NCBI RefSeq assembly: GCF_902506105.1
Contig: NZ_LR733304.1
Span: 930,001 to 994,000 of the forward strand
Source: Aeromicrobium sp. 9AM
GTDB taxonomy: Bacteria; Actinomycetota; Actinomycetes; Propionibacteriales; Nocardioidaceae
Reading direction: 5' to 3'
DNA length: 64,000 bases
Position 1 is the stretch's first letter. The number at the start of each line of letters is the position of its first letter. Shown piece after piece: positions 39,086 to 46,739 of the stretch. The translations under genes and the position numbers were made by a program. The notes under the pieces are model-generated. The model searched no databases, was not told the origin of the DNA, and worked only from the letters and a program-made list of their open reading frames with translations.

Positions 39086-39266
39086 GGGACCAGAGTGGAC
39101 CACTGGGATTGCAGGGAAAATCAGGGTGTCTTGATATGGTCCACGGGGTGGGGGTGGACCAACCGTCGGTATGTTGCATCGCCGCAGGTCAGAGGGTGGT
39201 CCACTGCGTGGTGGACCACTTTGGACCGGGGTGGGTGGTCCGGTCGTTGGACCAGGTGTGGACCAG
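39086..39266. repeat. Array of nine near-palindromic GTGGWCCAC sites (candidate replication origin or operator)
   Basis: Sites centred at about 39099, 39140, 39158, 39200, 39215, 39225, 39239, 39251 and 39262 share GTGG-A/T-CCAC with one or two mismatches in some. They fill the 277-base gap (39003-39279) next to the replication helicase gene. An A/T-richer stretch (39115-39137) lies between the first two. This organisation fits iterons or multiple operators; the binding protein is unknown. Confidence 0.65.
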
Positions 39267-39279
39267 GCTGCGCGGGTGC

Positions 39280-40725
39280 TCATCGCTTGTCCGTGACCTT
39301 GTTGGAGTTGTTGTAGCCGGGCCAGCCGTGGGCGTACTTGCCGCCGGGTCCGACGAGGCGGGCGATGGTGGTCTTGGGGATGCCTGTGGCTTCGACGAGG
39401 TCTCGTTGGGACATCGGTTTGCCGTGGTCCATGCGGGCCTTCTGGATGGCGATCCAGAGTTGGTCGGGGCCGGTGAGGGCGGCGGTCCAGGGCCAGTGGC
39501 CGCCGCGTTCGATCTTGTGGGGCCAGTCGCGTTCTTCGCGGGCTCCGCGCCAGTGGGTGAGCTTGCCATCCTTGTCGAGGTAGATGCCGATCTCGGGCCA
39601 GCGGAGCCACCCGGACCAGCCGTAGGGTTCGTGGGGTCGCTTCTTCTGGCCGGAGGGGGCTTTGGCGACGTGGGCTTCGAGGATGAGGCCGCAGTCGGTG
39701 GCTTCGCGGACCTGGTCGAGGATCATGGCGACGGGTTTGGCGGAGGTCTCTTCGGTGGGGTCGCCGTTGGCGAGCTTGTAGATCGGGCCGATGAGGAGGA
39801 GGTCGGGTTGGACGGCGGCGGTGGTGCGGAGGAGCCATTCGCGGTCTTCGGCGGAGGTGAGGTCGATGCCGGCCATGCGGATCTCGACGCGGAGGAGGTC
39901 GGGGTCGAGGTTGGCGCCGGCTTGGATGCGCAGGGGGCGGTAGCGGCGGCGTGACTGGCGCAGGGAGTTCTCGACGTCGACGTGGAGCACGCGGACTGGG
40001 TCGATGGCTTCGCCGGTGAAGGGGTGGATGCCGGCGGCTGCGGTGATGCCGATCTGGCGGAGCAGGGTGGACTTGCCGGCGCCTTCTTCGGCGGTGAGGA
40101 TGACGCGTTCCTGGTGTTCGATCAGGCCGGGGATGACCCAGTCGTAGGCGTCTTCGTCGTCGCCGGCGAGGATGTCGTCGATTGTGGGGACGCGGATGGT
40201 GGCGTTGTGTCTGGGGCCGACGCGGGCGGAGAGGTCGTCGAGGGTCTGGAGGGTTTCCGCCATGGAGCTGTCGACGGTGTCGGGTGTGGCTGTTCTGACG
40301 AGTTGGAGGCCGCGGTTGAGTGCTTGATCGGCTTGTCGGAGGCGTGCTGCGTTGCGTACCTGGGCGGCGTAGTGCTCGGCGTTGGCGGGGGTGGGGCAGG
40401 CGTCGATGAGCTCGGGGAGGAGTCGGCCGAGCTTGGTGAGCTGGCCGGTCTCGCGGAGGTGGTTGGTGACCATGAGGTAGTCGGGTTGGACGCCGTCGCG
40501 GAGGAGGACGGTGTAGATGGCGTCCCAGATTTGCTCGTAGCGGGGGTCGTCGAAGTCGTGGGGCTCGAGGTGGTCGTGCAGTTGGGGTGCTCGGCCTGGT
40601 TCGAGGAGGAGTGCGCCGAGGAGTGCGCGTTCGGCGTCGGGGTTGTGCAGGGCTGGTGGGCGTAGCGGGGTGACGTTGTCGCCTGGTGGGGCGTCGGTGT
40701 CGGTGTAGGGGGCGTCGTCGCGCAC
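39280..40725 (-). CDS. Replicative helicase: DnaB N-domain with RepA-type ATPase
   Basis: 481-residue protein. DnaB N-terminal-like domain (about 27-125; HNPDAERALLGALLLEPG), RecA/RepA-family ATPase with Walker A EEGAGKST (213-220) and Walker B PDLLLIGPIY, then a C-terminal HTH (KPMSQRDLVEATGIPKTTIA). It should unwind the phage origin and recruit the host replisome. GTG start. Adjacent to the GTGGWCCAC array. Confidence 0.85.
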   Translation of the reverse strand: MRDDAPYTDTDAPPGDNVTPLRPPALHNPDAERALLGALLLEPGRAPQLHDHLEPHDFDDPRYEQIWDAIYTVLLRDGVQPDYLMVTNHLRETGQLTKLGRLLPELIDACPTPANAEHYAAQVRNAARLRQADQALNRGLQLVRTATPDTVDSSMAETLQTLDDLSARVGPRHNATIRVPTIDDILAGDDEDAYDWVIPGLIEHQERVILTAEEGAGKSTLLRQIGITAAAGIHPFTGEAIDPVRVLHVDVENSLRQSRRRYRPLRIQAGANLDPDLLRVEIRMAGIDLTSAEDREWLLRTTAAVQPDLLLIGPIYKLANGDPTEETSAKPVAMILDQVREATDCGLILEAHVAKAPSGQKKRPHEPYGWSGWLRWPEIGIYLDKDGKLTHWRGAREERDWPHKIERGGHWPWTAALTGPDQLWIAIQKARMDHGKPMSQRDLVEATGIPKTTIARLVGPGGKYAHGWPGYNNSNKVTDKR

Positions 40726-40802
40726 GATGCTGTGGGTCCTCCCGGAAGGTTCGTCCCCGGGTCAGTCGTCGATGCTGACCCGGGACAGGTGCTGCGGTGC
40801 TG

Positions 40803-41222
40803 CTACTTGCTGATGAAGTCCGGGTGCTGTCCGGAGATGTGCCGGCCGAGGTTCGCGAACGTGCGGTTGCAGCAGGGGCAGACGCCGTTGCCGACACGGT
40901 TCTTGATCTTGGTGACCTGGCCTCGGGCCGCTGCCCTCTCGCGCTCGGCCTTGAGGCGCCTCTCGCGCTCCCGCTCGGCGTACTCGCGCTGGTTCTTCTC
41001 GCGGGTGCGTGTGCGCTCGAGCTCGGCCTGGAGCTTCTCGGCTTGACTGCTGCCCTTGATGTAGTGCTGCTGGTGGCCGTTCGGGCAGTAGTAGTTGCGG
41101 TGGTCCTCCTTGCGGCGGGCTCGGAAGTCGTCACCGACGCCGAAGACGACGCCGCAGGTGATGCAGTGGTCGACTCGGAGGGCGAGGTTGATGCTGATGT
41201 CCTGGACGGTTCGGGTGGTCAT
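40803..41222 (-). CDS. Double zinc-finger phage protein with coiled coil
   Basis: 139-residue protein: N-terminal CITCGVVFG ... YYCPNGHQQH metal site, a long charged coiled coil (about 55-105; RTRTREKNQREYAERERERR) and a C-terminal C2H2-like finger CPCCNRTFANLGRHISGQHP. The layout suggests a dimeric DNA-binding factor. AGGAC precedes ATG 41222. Confidence 0.72.
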   Translation of the reverse strand: MTTRTVQDISINLALRVDHCITCGVVFGVGDDFRARRKEDHRNYYCPNGHQQHYIKGSSQAEKLQAELERTRTREKNQREYAERERERRLKAERERAAARGQVTKIKNRVGNGVCPCCNRTFANLGRHISGQHPDFISK

Positions 41223-41257
41223 ACTGCGGTCCTTCCTGGTGGGTCGTGCTGGGTTGG

Positions 41258-41461
41258 TTATGCAGGGCCTTCGCGGGTGTCTCCGGTCCAGACCTGGCCG
41301 GAGCCGGGGCAGGGCACGGTCTGCTTGCCGACCCGCTTGGTGTGGTCGCGGAAGACGAGCTGCCCGTTGTCGTGGACCAGGCCGGTGAGTTGGTTCTTGC
41401 CGCCGGGCACGTGGTTGGGGCATCTGGCCCAGGCGACGGACTTGAGCGGTCGCTCCTTCAC
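41258..41461 (-). CDS. Small phage protein (67 aa) with G-tract as Shine-Dalgarno
   Basis: GTG start 7 bases after a run of ten G. Product: MKERPLKSVAWARCPNHVPG ... TVPCPGSGQVWTGDTREGPA, with CPNH and CPGSG as a possible metal site. Loss of one G from the tract would fuse it to the upstream 31-codon ORF. Function unknown. Confidence 0.55.
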   Translation of the reverse strand: MKERPLKSVAWARCPNHVPGGKNQLTGLVHDNGQLVFRDHTKRVGKQTVPCPGSGQVWTGDTREGPA

Positions 41462-41463
41462 GC

Positions 41464-41561
41464 CCTCACCCCCCCCCCTGATCGGCCGGTGGGAAGTCCA
41501 TCGGGAGCGTGTCCTGGGGGATGTCCGGGTGCCGCTTGGCGATCTTGGTCAGGTCGCTCAT
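41464..41561 (-). CDS. Short leader-like ORF ending in a G10 tract (31 aa)
   Basis: Begins MSDLTKIAKRHPDIPQDTLP and ends QGGG before TGA, which follows immediately after the ten-G run. It overlaps the stop of the upstream alanine-repeat gene. It may be the true 5' part of the 67-aa gene downstream if the tract length varies, or a leader peptide. Moderate support only; the exact end is the TGA at 41468-41466. Confidence 0.45.
41469..41478 (-). promoter_or_regulatory. G10 homopolymer at Shine-Dalgarno position, copy 1
   Basis: Ten C on the plus strand. On the coding strand the ten G end 7 bases before GTG 41461, where the ribosome binding site should be. Length variation would change spacing and upstream frame. 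Confidence 0.6.
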
Positions 41562-42556
41562 GCTGCTGTGGCGTCCGGGTCGATGAGCAGGTCGAGCAGC
41601 TGGAGGGCCGCGTCCTTCTGCTCAGCAGCGAGGTCGGCGACCTGCTGGCTGATGGGGAGCGGGTGCTCCGCGTAGTAGGCCTTCGCGGCCTTGTACGCCG
41701 CGGAGTAGGTCTTGCCCCACGGATCGCTGTAGCCCTCAGCGTCAGCGTCAGCGTCAGCGGCAGCGTCAGCGGCAGCGTCAGCGGCAGCGTCAGCGGCAGC
41801 GTCAGCGACAGCGGCAGCGACAGCGGCAGCGACAGCGGCAGCGACAGCGGCAGCGGCAGCGGCAGCGACAGCGGCAGCGTCAGCGACAGCGGCAGCGACA
41901 GCGTCAGCGGCAGCGTCAGCGGCAGCGGCAGCGACAGCGACAGCGTCAGCGACAGCGGCAGCGGCAGCGACAGCGGCAGCGTCAGCGGCAGCGTCAGCGG
42001 CAGCGACAGCGGCAGCGACAGCGGCAGCGACAGCAGGCTGCTTCGTCTTTGCCAGTTCTTCCATGACTCGGGCCTTGACGATCGTGCGCAGCTCGCCGCG
42101 ACGCTTGCTGCGCAGCGCCCAGGCCGCGTCGGAGGCCACACGGATCAGCCGGCGAACCTCGTCCATGTCAGACAGGTCGACGGCCTCGAGCGCGTCAGCC
42201 TCCTTGTCGAGCTTGGCCAGTCGCAGCCAGGGGGCGAGGAGCTTCTTGGTGGCCCACTCGGCTGCGATGCGTTCGCGCAGGGAGTCCTTGCCGTCGCCGC
42301 CTGTGCCGATGGTGCGGAGTAGGTAGGGCTTGAGGGTCTGGCGCTTCTCGACGTCCCATCGGTCGTTGAGGGCGATGAGGTAGCGGCGCAGGAACGGCGA
42401 GGCGCAGTCGGGTGCGTCGGTGTGACCTTCGTCTGCGAGCCAGGCGACGACCTCCATGGCGCAGTGGCCGTCGTCGAAGTTCTTGTGTGAACCGTGGTCG
42501 AGGAGGAGCTGGTCGAAGATGGCCAGCTTCTCGGGCTTGATCTGGATCGTGGTCAT
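41558..42556 (-). CDS. Phage protein with about 100-residue Ala-X repeat
   Basis: 332-residue protein. The N-terminal domain (about 1-165) belongs to a widespread phage family of unknown function recognised by HCAMEVVAWLADEGHTDAPD and CASPFLRRYL. Residues about 174-274 are a run of Ala-Ala, Ala-Val and Ala-Asp pairs encoded by (GCTGNC)n. A C-terminal helical part follows (DPWGKTYSAAYKAAKAYYAE). Family members often carry alanine-rich repeats of variable length. AGGAAGG precedes ATG 42556. Confidence 0.75.
   Translation of the reverse strand: MTTIQIKPEKLAIFDQLLLDHGSHKNFDDGHCAMEVVAWLADEGHTDAPDCASPFLRRYLIALNDRWDVEKRQTLKPYLLRTIGTGGDGKDSLRERIAAEWATKKLLAPWLRLAKLDKEADALEAVDLSDMDEVRRLIRVASDAAWALRSKRRGELRTIVKARVMEELAKTKQPAVAAAVAAAVAAADAAADAAAVAAAAAVADAVAVAAAAADAAADAVAAAVADAAAVAAAAAAAVAAAVAAAVAAAVADAAADAAADAAADAAADADADAEGYSDPWGKTYSAAYKAAKAYYAEHPLPISQQVADLAAEQKDAALQLLDLLIDPDATAA
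41737..42034. repeat. Hexanucleotide repeat (CAGCGN)n, about 50 copies
   Basis: Uninterrupted 6-base units CAGCGT, CAGCGG and CAGCGA in mixed order across 298 bases, all in frame with the 332-aa gene (coding GCTGNC). Only the last base of each unit varies. This is a minisatellite-like tract able to expand or contract without frameshift. Confidence 0.92.
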
Positions 42557-42579
42557 GGTGTTCCTTCCTTGTGGGTGGG

Positions 42580-42813
42580 TCATGCGGTTACGCGGCTTTC
42601 GATCTGGTGGCGATCGCGGATCTTGGCGACCGCACTGCTGGTGAGGTCGAGGAGGTCACCGATCTGCGAGTCGGACAGGCCGCGTGGTGCCAGCAGCTCG
42701 ACCGCGGTGCGGCGCTCGAGGTAGTTGAGCTGGACGGTCTTGTCGCCGTCGATGCGGCGCTGCACCGCGACCTCGTCGACCTCGACACGGGGCGTGTTAC
42801 GAAGCGGCTGCAT
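42580..42813 (-). CDS. Small helix-turn-helix protein (77 aa)
   Basis: HTH protein with DEVAVQRRIDGDKTVQLNYL, then AVELLAPRGLSDSQIGDLLD and the recognition helix SSAVAKIRDRHQI. ATG 42813 is 6 bases after a ten-G run; an upstream ATG (42849) would place the G tract inside the coding region. It resembles the C-terminal domain of the 254-aa protein at 43543-44307, indicating duplication. Its stop is 24 bases from the alanine-repeat gene. Confidence 0.7.
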   Translation of the reverse strand: MQPLRNTPRVEVDEVAVQRRIDGDKTVQLNYLERRTAVELLAPRGLSDSQIGDLLDLTSSAVAKIRDRHQIESRVTA

Positions 42814-43546
42814 GTGAGACCCCCCCCCCGATTCCTTGGGATTCGTCACGGATGGCCTGCTCCCAGCACTGACCGCACCCGACGGCGCCGAGCTTCGGGC
42901 GGGTGGAGTGGTCGCACTGGTCGCGCACCACGGCGGCGAGCGGGTGGGACCTGGTGAAGTACGGCGGCTCTACCTGGATCGGGCGGCCGCGTGTCGGTGT
43001 GTCCATGCGCTCGCGGCTCGCGGCGCGCTCCTTGCGGACGGCCTCCTGCGCGGCGCCGGCGGTGAGCTCGCCAGCACGGACGGCCTCGATCGTCTGCTCG
43101 TCGAGCTCGGTGATCAGCAACAGCGCGTTGACGGTGGAGGCGTGCATGCCGGTCGTGCGTGCGATCTCTGCCTGGGTGAGGCCCAGGTCGATGAGTTCGC
43201 GCAACGCTTCGGCCTTCTCGACGGGTCCGAGGTTGGTGCGTTGGCAGTTCTCGACGAGCATGAGCGAGAGGTGGTCGGCGAGGTGGCCGACGTCGTGGCG
43301 GATGATGCACGGCACCTGCGCGAGGCCAACCCGCTCGGCTGCCTTGGCGCGGCGGTGGCCGGCGAGGATGAGCCACTGGCCGATCCGGTTGGGGCGCTGC
43401 GTGACGACGATCGGCTGAACCAGGCCGTTCTGGCGGATGGACGCGGCCAGCTCGGAGATGTCGCCGATCTGCTTGCGCACGTTGTTCGGGTGGGGGACGA
43501 GCTGCGCGAGGGGCAGCATGGTGGCGGTTTGCCTGGGGATGCTCAT
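42797..43546 (-). CDS. ParB/Srx-fold DNA-binding protein
   Basis: 249-residue ParB-like protein. ParB N-terminal motifs are visible: ISELAASIRQNGLVQPIVV (30-48), AGHRRAKAAER (62-72) and ENCQRTNL (99-106), followed by an HTH (about 122-142; LTQAEIARTTGMHASTVNAL). The C-terminal part has CDHSTRP ... GCGQCWEQA, a possible zinc site. In phages such proteins act in partition-like, transcription or modification roles. ATG 43546 overlaps the upstream stop (ATGA). Its 3' end includes a G10 tract. Confidence 0.85.
   Translation of the reverse strand: MSIPRQTATMLPLAQLVPHPNNVRKQIGDISELAASIRQNGLVQPIVVTQRPNRIGQWLILAGHRRAKAAERVGLAQVPCIIRHDVGHLADHLSLMLVENCQRTNLGPVEKAEALRELIDLGLTQAEIARTTGMHASTVNALLLITELDEQTIEAVRAGELTAGAAQEAVRKERAASRERMDTPTRGRPIQVEPPYFTRSHPLAAVVRDQCDHSTRPKLGAVGCGQCWEQAIRDESQGIGGGVSHAAAS
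42820..42829 (-). promoter_or_regulatory. G10 homopolymer at Shine-Dalgarno position, copy 2
   Basis: Ten C on the plus strand. On the coding strand the run encodes GGG within the ParB-like C-terminus and ends 6 bases before ATG 42813 of the small HTH gene. Confidence 0.6.
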
Positions 43547-44307
43547 GCCGACTCCTTGTCGCGGTAGCGGTGGGCGTTGATTCCGGTGACGCGCTCGAGC
43601 TCGTTGAGGGGGCGGCCCTGCGCTTCCCACCGGCGGGCGATTTCTTCGCGTTCGGGCTTGGTGAGGGCGACGGTCCGGTCGCCGTTCATGGCGCGCTGGA
43701 CGGCTACCTCGTCGAGCTCGCGCAGGGTGTGCGGCAGCTCGTCGAGGACGGTGGGTGCTTCGTCGTTGTCGATGTCGTCCCAGCCGAGCGGGGGGACGTA
43801 GCCGAGGCGGGCTGCGCGGCCGCGGGTGAGGTGGGATGGGCCGGGTGTCATCGACAGCTCGTCGTACATCCGCTCGATCGCCTCGTGGGTGGTGAGGGTG
43901 ATCCACCTGCCGCGCTGGTGCATCATGACGGCGGTCCTGATGCCGGTGTGTTCGGTCATGGAGGCGTGGGTCCAGCCGAGGGCGAGGAGTGCCTGGATAC
44001 GGCGTACGGCGCCGACCTTGGGCACGAACGGTTCGGTGGTGCCGGGGGTGTTCTCGCGGGTCACACCTGGCTGCACGGCACGGATGGCGGCGATCGTGGC
44101 GTGACGGGCCTTGACTTGGCCGTGGTGGATCGTGTGGACAGCCTGGACTGAGACGCCCGCGGCCGCGGCGATCGCACGCAGCGACATGCCCTGGCCGAGG
44201 CAGGTGGCGATGTGGAGGCGTGCGGGGGTGGCGTCGGCGAGCCGGAGCTTCCCGTGCGATCGGTCGTAGCGCCAGCGCTTCATGTAGCGGGGGTCTTGGC
44301 TGCCCAT
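43543..44307 (-). CDS. HTH DNA-binding phage protein (254 aa)
   Basis: Contains an N-terminal HTH (MSLRAIAAAAGVSVQAVHTI, about 41-60), a second HTH-like region (LLALGWTHASMTEHTGIRTA) and a C-terminal domain with LDELPHTLRELDEVAVQRAM shared with the 77-aa HTH protein. The long frame to 44907 is non-coding extension. ATG 44307 overlaps the resolvase stop. Likely a regulator of early genes; the target is unknown. Confidence 0.75.
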   Translation of the reverse strand: MGSQDPRYMKRWRYDRSHGKLRLADATPARLHIATCLGQGMSLRAIAAAAGVSVQAVHTIHHGQVKARHATIAAIRAVQPGVTRENTPGTTEPFVPKVGAVRRIQALLALGWTHASMTEHTGIRTAVMMHQRGRWITLTTHEAIERMYDELSMTPGPSHLTRGRAARLGYVPPLGWDDIDNDEAPTVLDELPHTLRELDEVAVQRAMNGDRTVALTKPEREEIARRWEAQGRPLNELERVTGINAHRYRDKESA

Positions 44308-44834
44308 CAGAACGGCGCTCCGCTCTCGGCGAGCGCGCGTGTGTCGGCGGCGTAGACGGCCAGGGCGTACGCCTGCCAGACGTCCTTCGCGAAGCCGTAG
44401 AACCAGCCAGGCTGGGCCTTGGTGCCCTTGCCGTGGTTGGTGGCGTCGGGGGCAAAGCGGTCGACGAGGGCCTGGGTGATGTTGGAGTCCTTGGCCCGGG
44501 CGGAGTGGCAATGGTGCATCTTCACCGGGTGGCGCTTGATCAGCTGGGGGAAGACGCGGCCGCTGCCGTCGAAGTGGCGGGCGGACTCGACGAACCGGCC
44601 GATCCAGACGCAGGTCTCGAAGACGTCGGCGCCGACGGACATGCCGTAGCTGGCGATCATCTCGATGACGATGTGGTCGGCGGTGAGGTAGTCGTCGGCC
44701 ATGCCGTCGAGCAGCATGCGGCGGAGCTCGACGTTGGGGGTCTTGCCGAAGCGGAGGGGCTTGCAGGTGGTGGCGTCGATCAGGGTCCAGCCGGACTCGG
44801 TGTTGCCGGGGTCGATCGCGAGGACGGTGCTCAC
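44307..44834 (-). CDS. RuvC-like Holliday junction resolvase
   Basis: 175-residue RNase H-fold protein. Acidic residues D8 (AIDPGNTESGW) and E58 (IVIEM), with D151 near KDVWQAYALAV, correspond to the RuvC catalytic set; the fourth residue is less clear. It would resolve branched DNA before packaging. GTG 44834 follows GAAGGAGG, which lies inside the upstream small ORF. Confidence 0.78.
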   Translation of the reverse strand: MSTVLAIDPGNTESGWTLIDATTCKPLRFGKTPNVELRRMLLDGMADDYLTADHIVIEMIASYGMSVGADVFETCVWIGRFVESARHFDGSGRVFPQLIKRHPVKMHHCHSARAKDSNITQALVDRFAPDATNHGKGTKAQPGWFYGFAKDVWQAYALAVYAADTRALAESGAPF

Positions 44835-44923
44835 AGTTGGCCTCCTTCGCGGAGGTCGCGGCAGACGAGGCCAACGGCGGTCCAGAGGACGGTCGCGGCA
44901 CCGGCAACGAGCAGGGCGGTCAT
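44831..44923 (-). CDS. Small membrane peptide (30 aa)
   Basis: MTALLVAGAATVLWTAVGLV followed by CRDLREGGQL, one hydrophobic helix (about 2-20). Its stop overlaps the GTG of the resolvase (GTGA), and its last codons supply that gene's Shine-Dalgarno. Function unknown. Confidence 0.55.
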   Translation of the reverse strand: MTALLVAGAATVLWTAVGLVCRDLREGGQL

Positions 44924-44947
44924 GTTGGCTTCTTTCGTGGAGGACGG

Positions 44948-44985
44948 GTGGGGCGCCGGCCAGGGGGTTGAAACCGGCGCCCCAC
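44948..44985 (-). terminator. Strong hairpin after the LPXTG gene
   Basis: Perfect 12-bp stem GTGGGGCGCCGG (44948-44959) / CCGGCGCCCCAC (44974-44985), 14-base loop, just past the stop of the LPXTG gene. No U-tract. It separates this gene from the replication genes downstream. Confidence 0.65.
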
Positions 44986-44997
44986 GATGGGGGTGCG

Positions 44998-45930
44998 TCA
45001 GAGACGCTTGAGCAGCCGCAGGGTGCCGAGGCCGGCGACGACCATGAGGGCGCCGAGTACGGCGACACCGCCAGCGGGTGCACCGGTGTCGGGCAGCGTG
45101 TCCTCGGACAGCGCAGCCGGCGTGCCGATGCCCTTGTCAGTCGGCTTGTGGTCGACCGGGTTGCACTCGGCTGCGGTCTTCAACGCCGGGTACGTGTGCC
45201 AGAACGTGTCCTGGCCAACGACCTCGTAACCGTCCTTCGCGATCGCGGTCAGGCCGATCTTGGGCCAGATGTCCTCGCGCGGCTCGACCCGCTGCCACTC
45301 GATGCCCTCGATGGTGGGCACCGTGTAGTCCTGGACGTTGTTGTCGCAGGTCGGGTCGATGAACATCGGCGCGGCCGCGGTGACCGGCTTGTCGCAGGCC
45401 GGGCCCGTGAAGACCTTGCTGTAGTAGCCGTGCGGTGACAGCTGCGCGTCGTCGGCCGGGCTGTTCAGCACGTCGAGGCTGGCGAGGTAGTCCTCGTCGT
45501 CCTGGCTCTCGATCCAGTACAGGTCGCGCTGGATCTCGATGACCTTGCCGCAGGTGGGCGCCGGTGTGCACGTCGAGCTGCGGGTCTGGGGCCATTCGTA
45601 CGTGCCCTCGACGCCGTCGGACTTGTCCATCGTCCAGCAGATCTCGACCTCGTACTTCTCGAACTCGGGCGGCGTGGTGGTCGTGAGGGTCTTCGGCTGC
45701 TTGGTGTCGACCTTGGCGATCGGCTCGGCAGGCGGGGGTGTCTCCTCGACGACAGGGGCCGTCGGCTCGACGACAGGTTCTGTCGTGACCGGCTCGGGGG
45801 CTGGTGCGTCCACCACCGTCTCGGCGACCTGGGTCACGTCCTCCGCGGGTGGTGGTGTCTCGGCCGACGCGGGCGTGGCGAGGAACACGGTTCCAGCCAG
45901 GAGCGCGAGGACCATCAGGATCCGCTTCAT
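44998..45930 (-). CDS. LPXTG-type cell-wall-anchored surface protein
   Basis: 310-residue secreted protein encoded in the prophage. Signal peptide (MKRILMVLALLAGTVFLATP, cleavage after ASA-23), a Pro/Thr/Val/Glu-rich stalk (about 24-80), a cysteine-containing domain (about 88-265) and a sortase signal LPDTG (279-283) followed by a hydrophobic helix and a basic tail RLLKRL. It should be covalently linked to the host wall by sortase. Lysogenic conversion or superinfection exclusion are possible roles (inference). AAAGGAAAA precedes ATG 45930. Confidence 0.85.
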   Translation of the reverse strand: MKRILMVLALLAGTVFLATPASAETPPPAEDVTQVAETVVDAPAPEPVTTEPVVEPTAPVVEETPPPAEPIAKVDTKQPKTLTTTTPPEFEKYEVEICWTMDKSDGVEGTYEWPQTRSSTCTPAPTCGKVIEIQRDLYWIESQDDEDYLASLDVLNSPADDAQLSPHGYYSKVFTGPACDKPVTAAAPMFIDPTCDNNVQDYTVPTIEGIEWQRVEPREDIWPKIGLTAIAKDGYEVVGQDTFWHTYPALKTAAECNPVDHKPTDKGIGTPAALSEDTLPDTGAPAGGVAVLGALMVVAGLGTLRLLKRL

Positions 45931-45989
45931 GGTTTTCCTTTCGTGCCGGCGACCGGAGTGGGCGCCGGAGAATGTGGGGTGCTGGATGG

Positions 45990-46739
45990 TCATGCGGTCA
46001 CCGCTTGCAGCTGCGTGTGCAGCGGCCAGCCGCCGTCGACGCCGTCGTGCTCGATGCCGTTCTTGTCGAAGTACTCGCGCAACGAGTGGCACATCTCGCG
46101 GCGCCAGGTCTTCTGCAGCTGGTGAAGGGCCCCGGGGCCCATGTCGCCGAGGTAGGCGTCGGAGTCGGCGATCGCGCGCGCCAGGCCGACCGCGCCGAGT
46201 GCGTCAGCGGTGGCGTCGTGGGTCTCGGTGAACGGGACCTTGTACCACTCGCACAGGGCCGGCAGGGTGAACTTGCGGCCCTTGACGAAGCGATGGTTCT
46301 TGATCGTGTCGACGCCCTTGCCGAGGACCATGGGGTCGATGACTGAGCGCCAGTTCTCGTGCGACGTGAGCCGCTCGGCGAGGGGTGTCAAGTCGTGCCG
46401 GCGGCACTCGGCCTCGAGCATGGACAGGTCGAACGCGGCGTTGAACGCAACCAGGGGGAGACGCTGGTTCAGGACCCAGGTGACGTAGTGGGCGATCTGT
46501 TCGATCGCCTCGGCGGGTGCCATGCCTTCGGCGGCCATGTCGTCGGTGATGCCGTGGACATTGGTGGCGGTCTCTGGGATGGGGACGCCCGGGTTGACGA
46601 GCCACTGCTTGGAGTTGGGCGACCCTGCACCCTCGGGCACGACCTGGGTGATCGTCGAGGTGACGATGCGGTCCGTGAAGACGTCGACGCCAGTTGATTC
46701 GACGTCAAAGCCGTACATGGTCTGCGCCGCCCAGCTCAT
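45990..46739 (-). CDS. DnaQ-like 3'-5' exonuclease (DEDDh)
   Basis: 249-residue exonuclease. Catalytic residues are visible: D12 and E14 in GFDVEST, D104 in NAAFDLSML, and H174/D179 in THDATAD. Likely proofreading or recombination exonuclease in phage replication. ATG 46739 overlaps the upstream stop region; the longer frame to 46787 lacks similarity. Confidence 0.88.
   Translation of the reverse strand: MSWAAQTMYGFDVESTGVDVFTDRIVTSTITQVVPEGAGSPNSKQWLVNPGVPIPETATNVHGITDDMAAEGMAPAEAIEQIAHYVTWVLNQRLPLVAFNAAFDLSMLEAECRRHDLTPLAERLTSHENWRSVIDPMVLGKGVDTIKNHRFVKGRKFTLPALCEWYKVPFTETHDATADALGAVGLARAIADSDAYLGDMGPGALHQLQKTWRREMCHSLREYFDKNGIEHDGVDGGWPLHTQLQAVTA

Noticed and set aside
41737..42034. CRISPR-like repeat array
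   Set aside because: Units are six bases, contiguous and in frame with a gene, without spacers.
41246..42322. Long plus-strand ORF with Ser-Val/Ser-Gly/Ser-Asp repeats resembling an SD-repeat surface protein
   Set aside because: It is the antisense reading of the (GCTGNC)n tract. The minus-strand frame has a recognisable N-terminal family, a good ribosome site and fits the operon; the plus frame has none of these.
42797..44455. Single large ParB-type protein of 552 residues
   Set aside because: The first 300 codons are Arg/Pro-rich shadow sequence of the 254-residue HTH gene. The ATG at 43546 with AAGGAG and ATGA overlap is the start.
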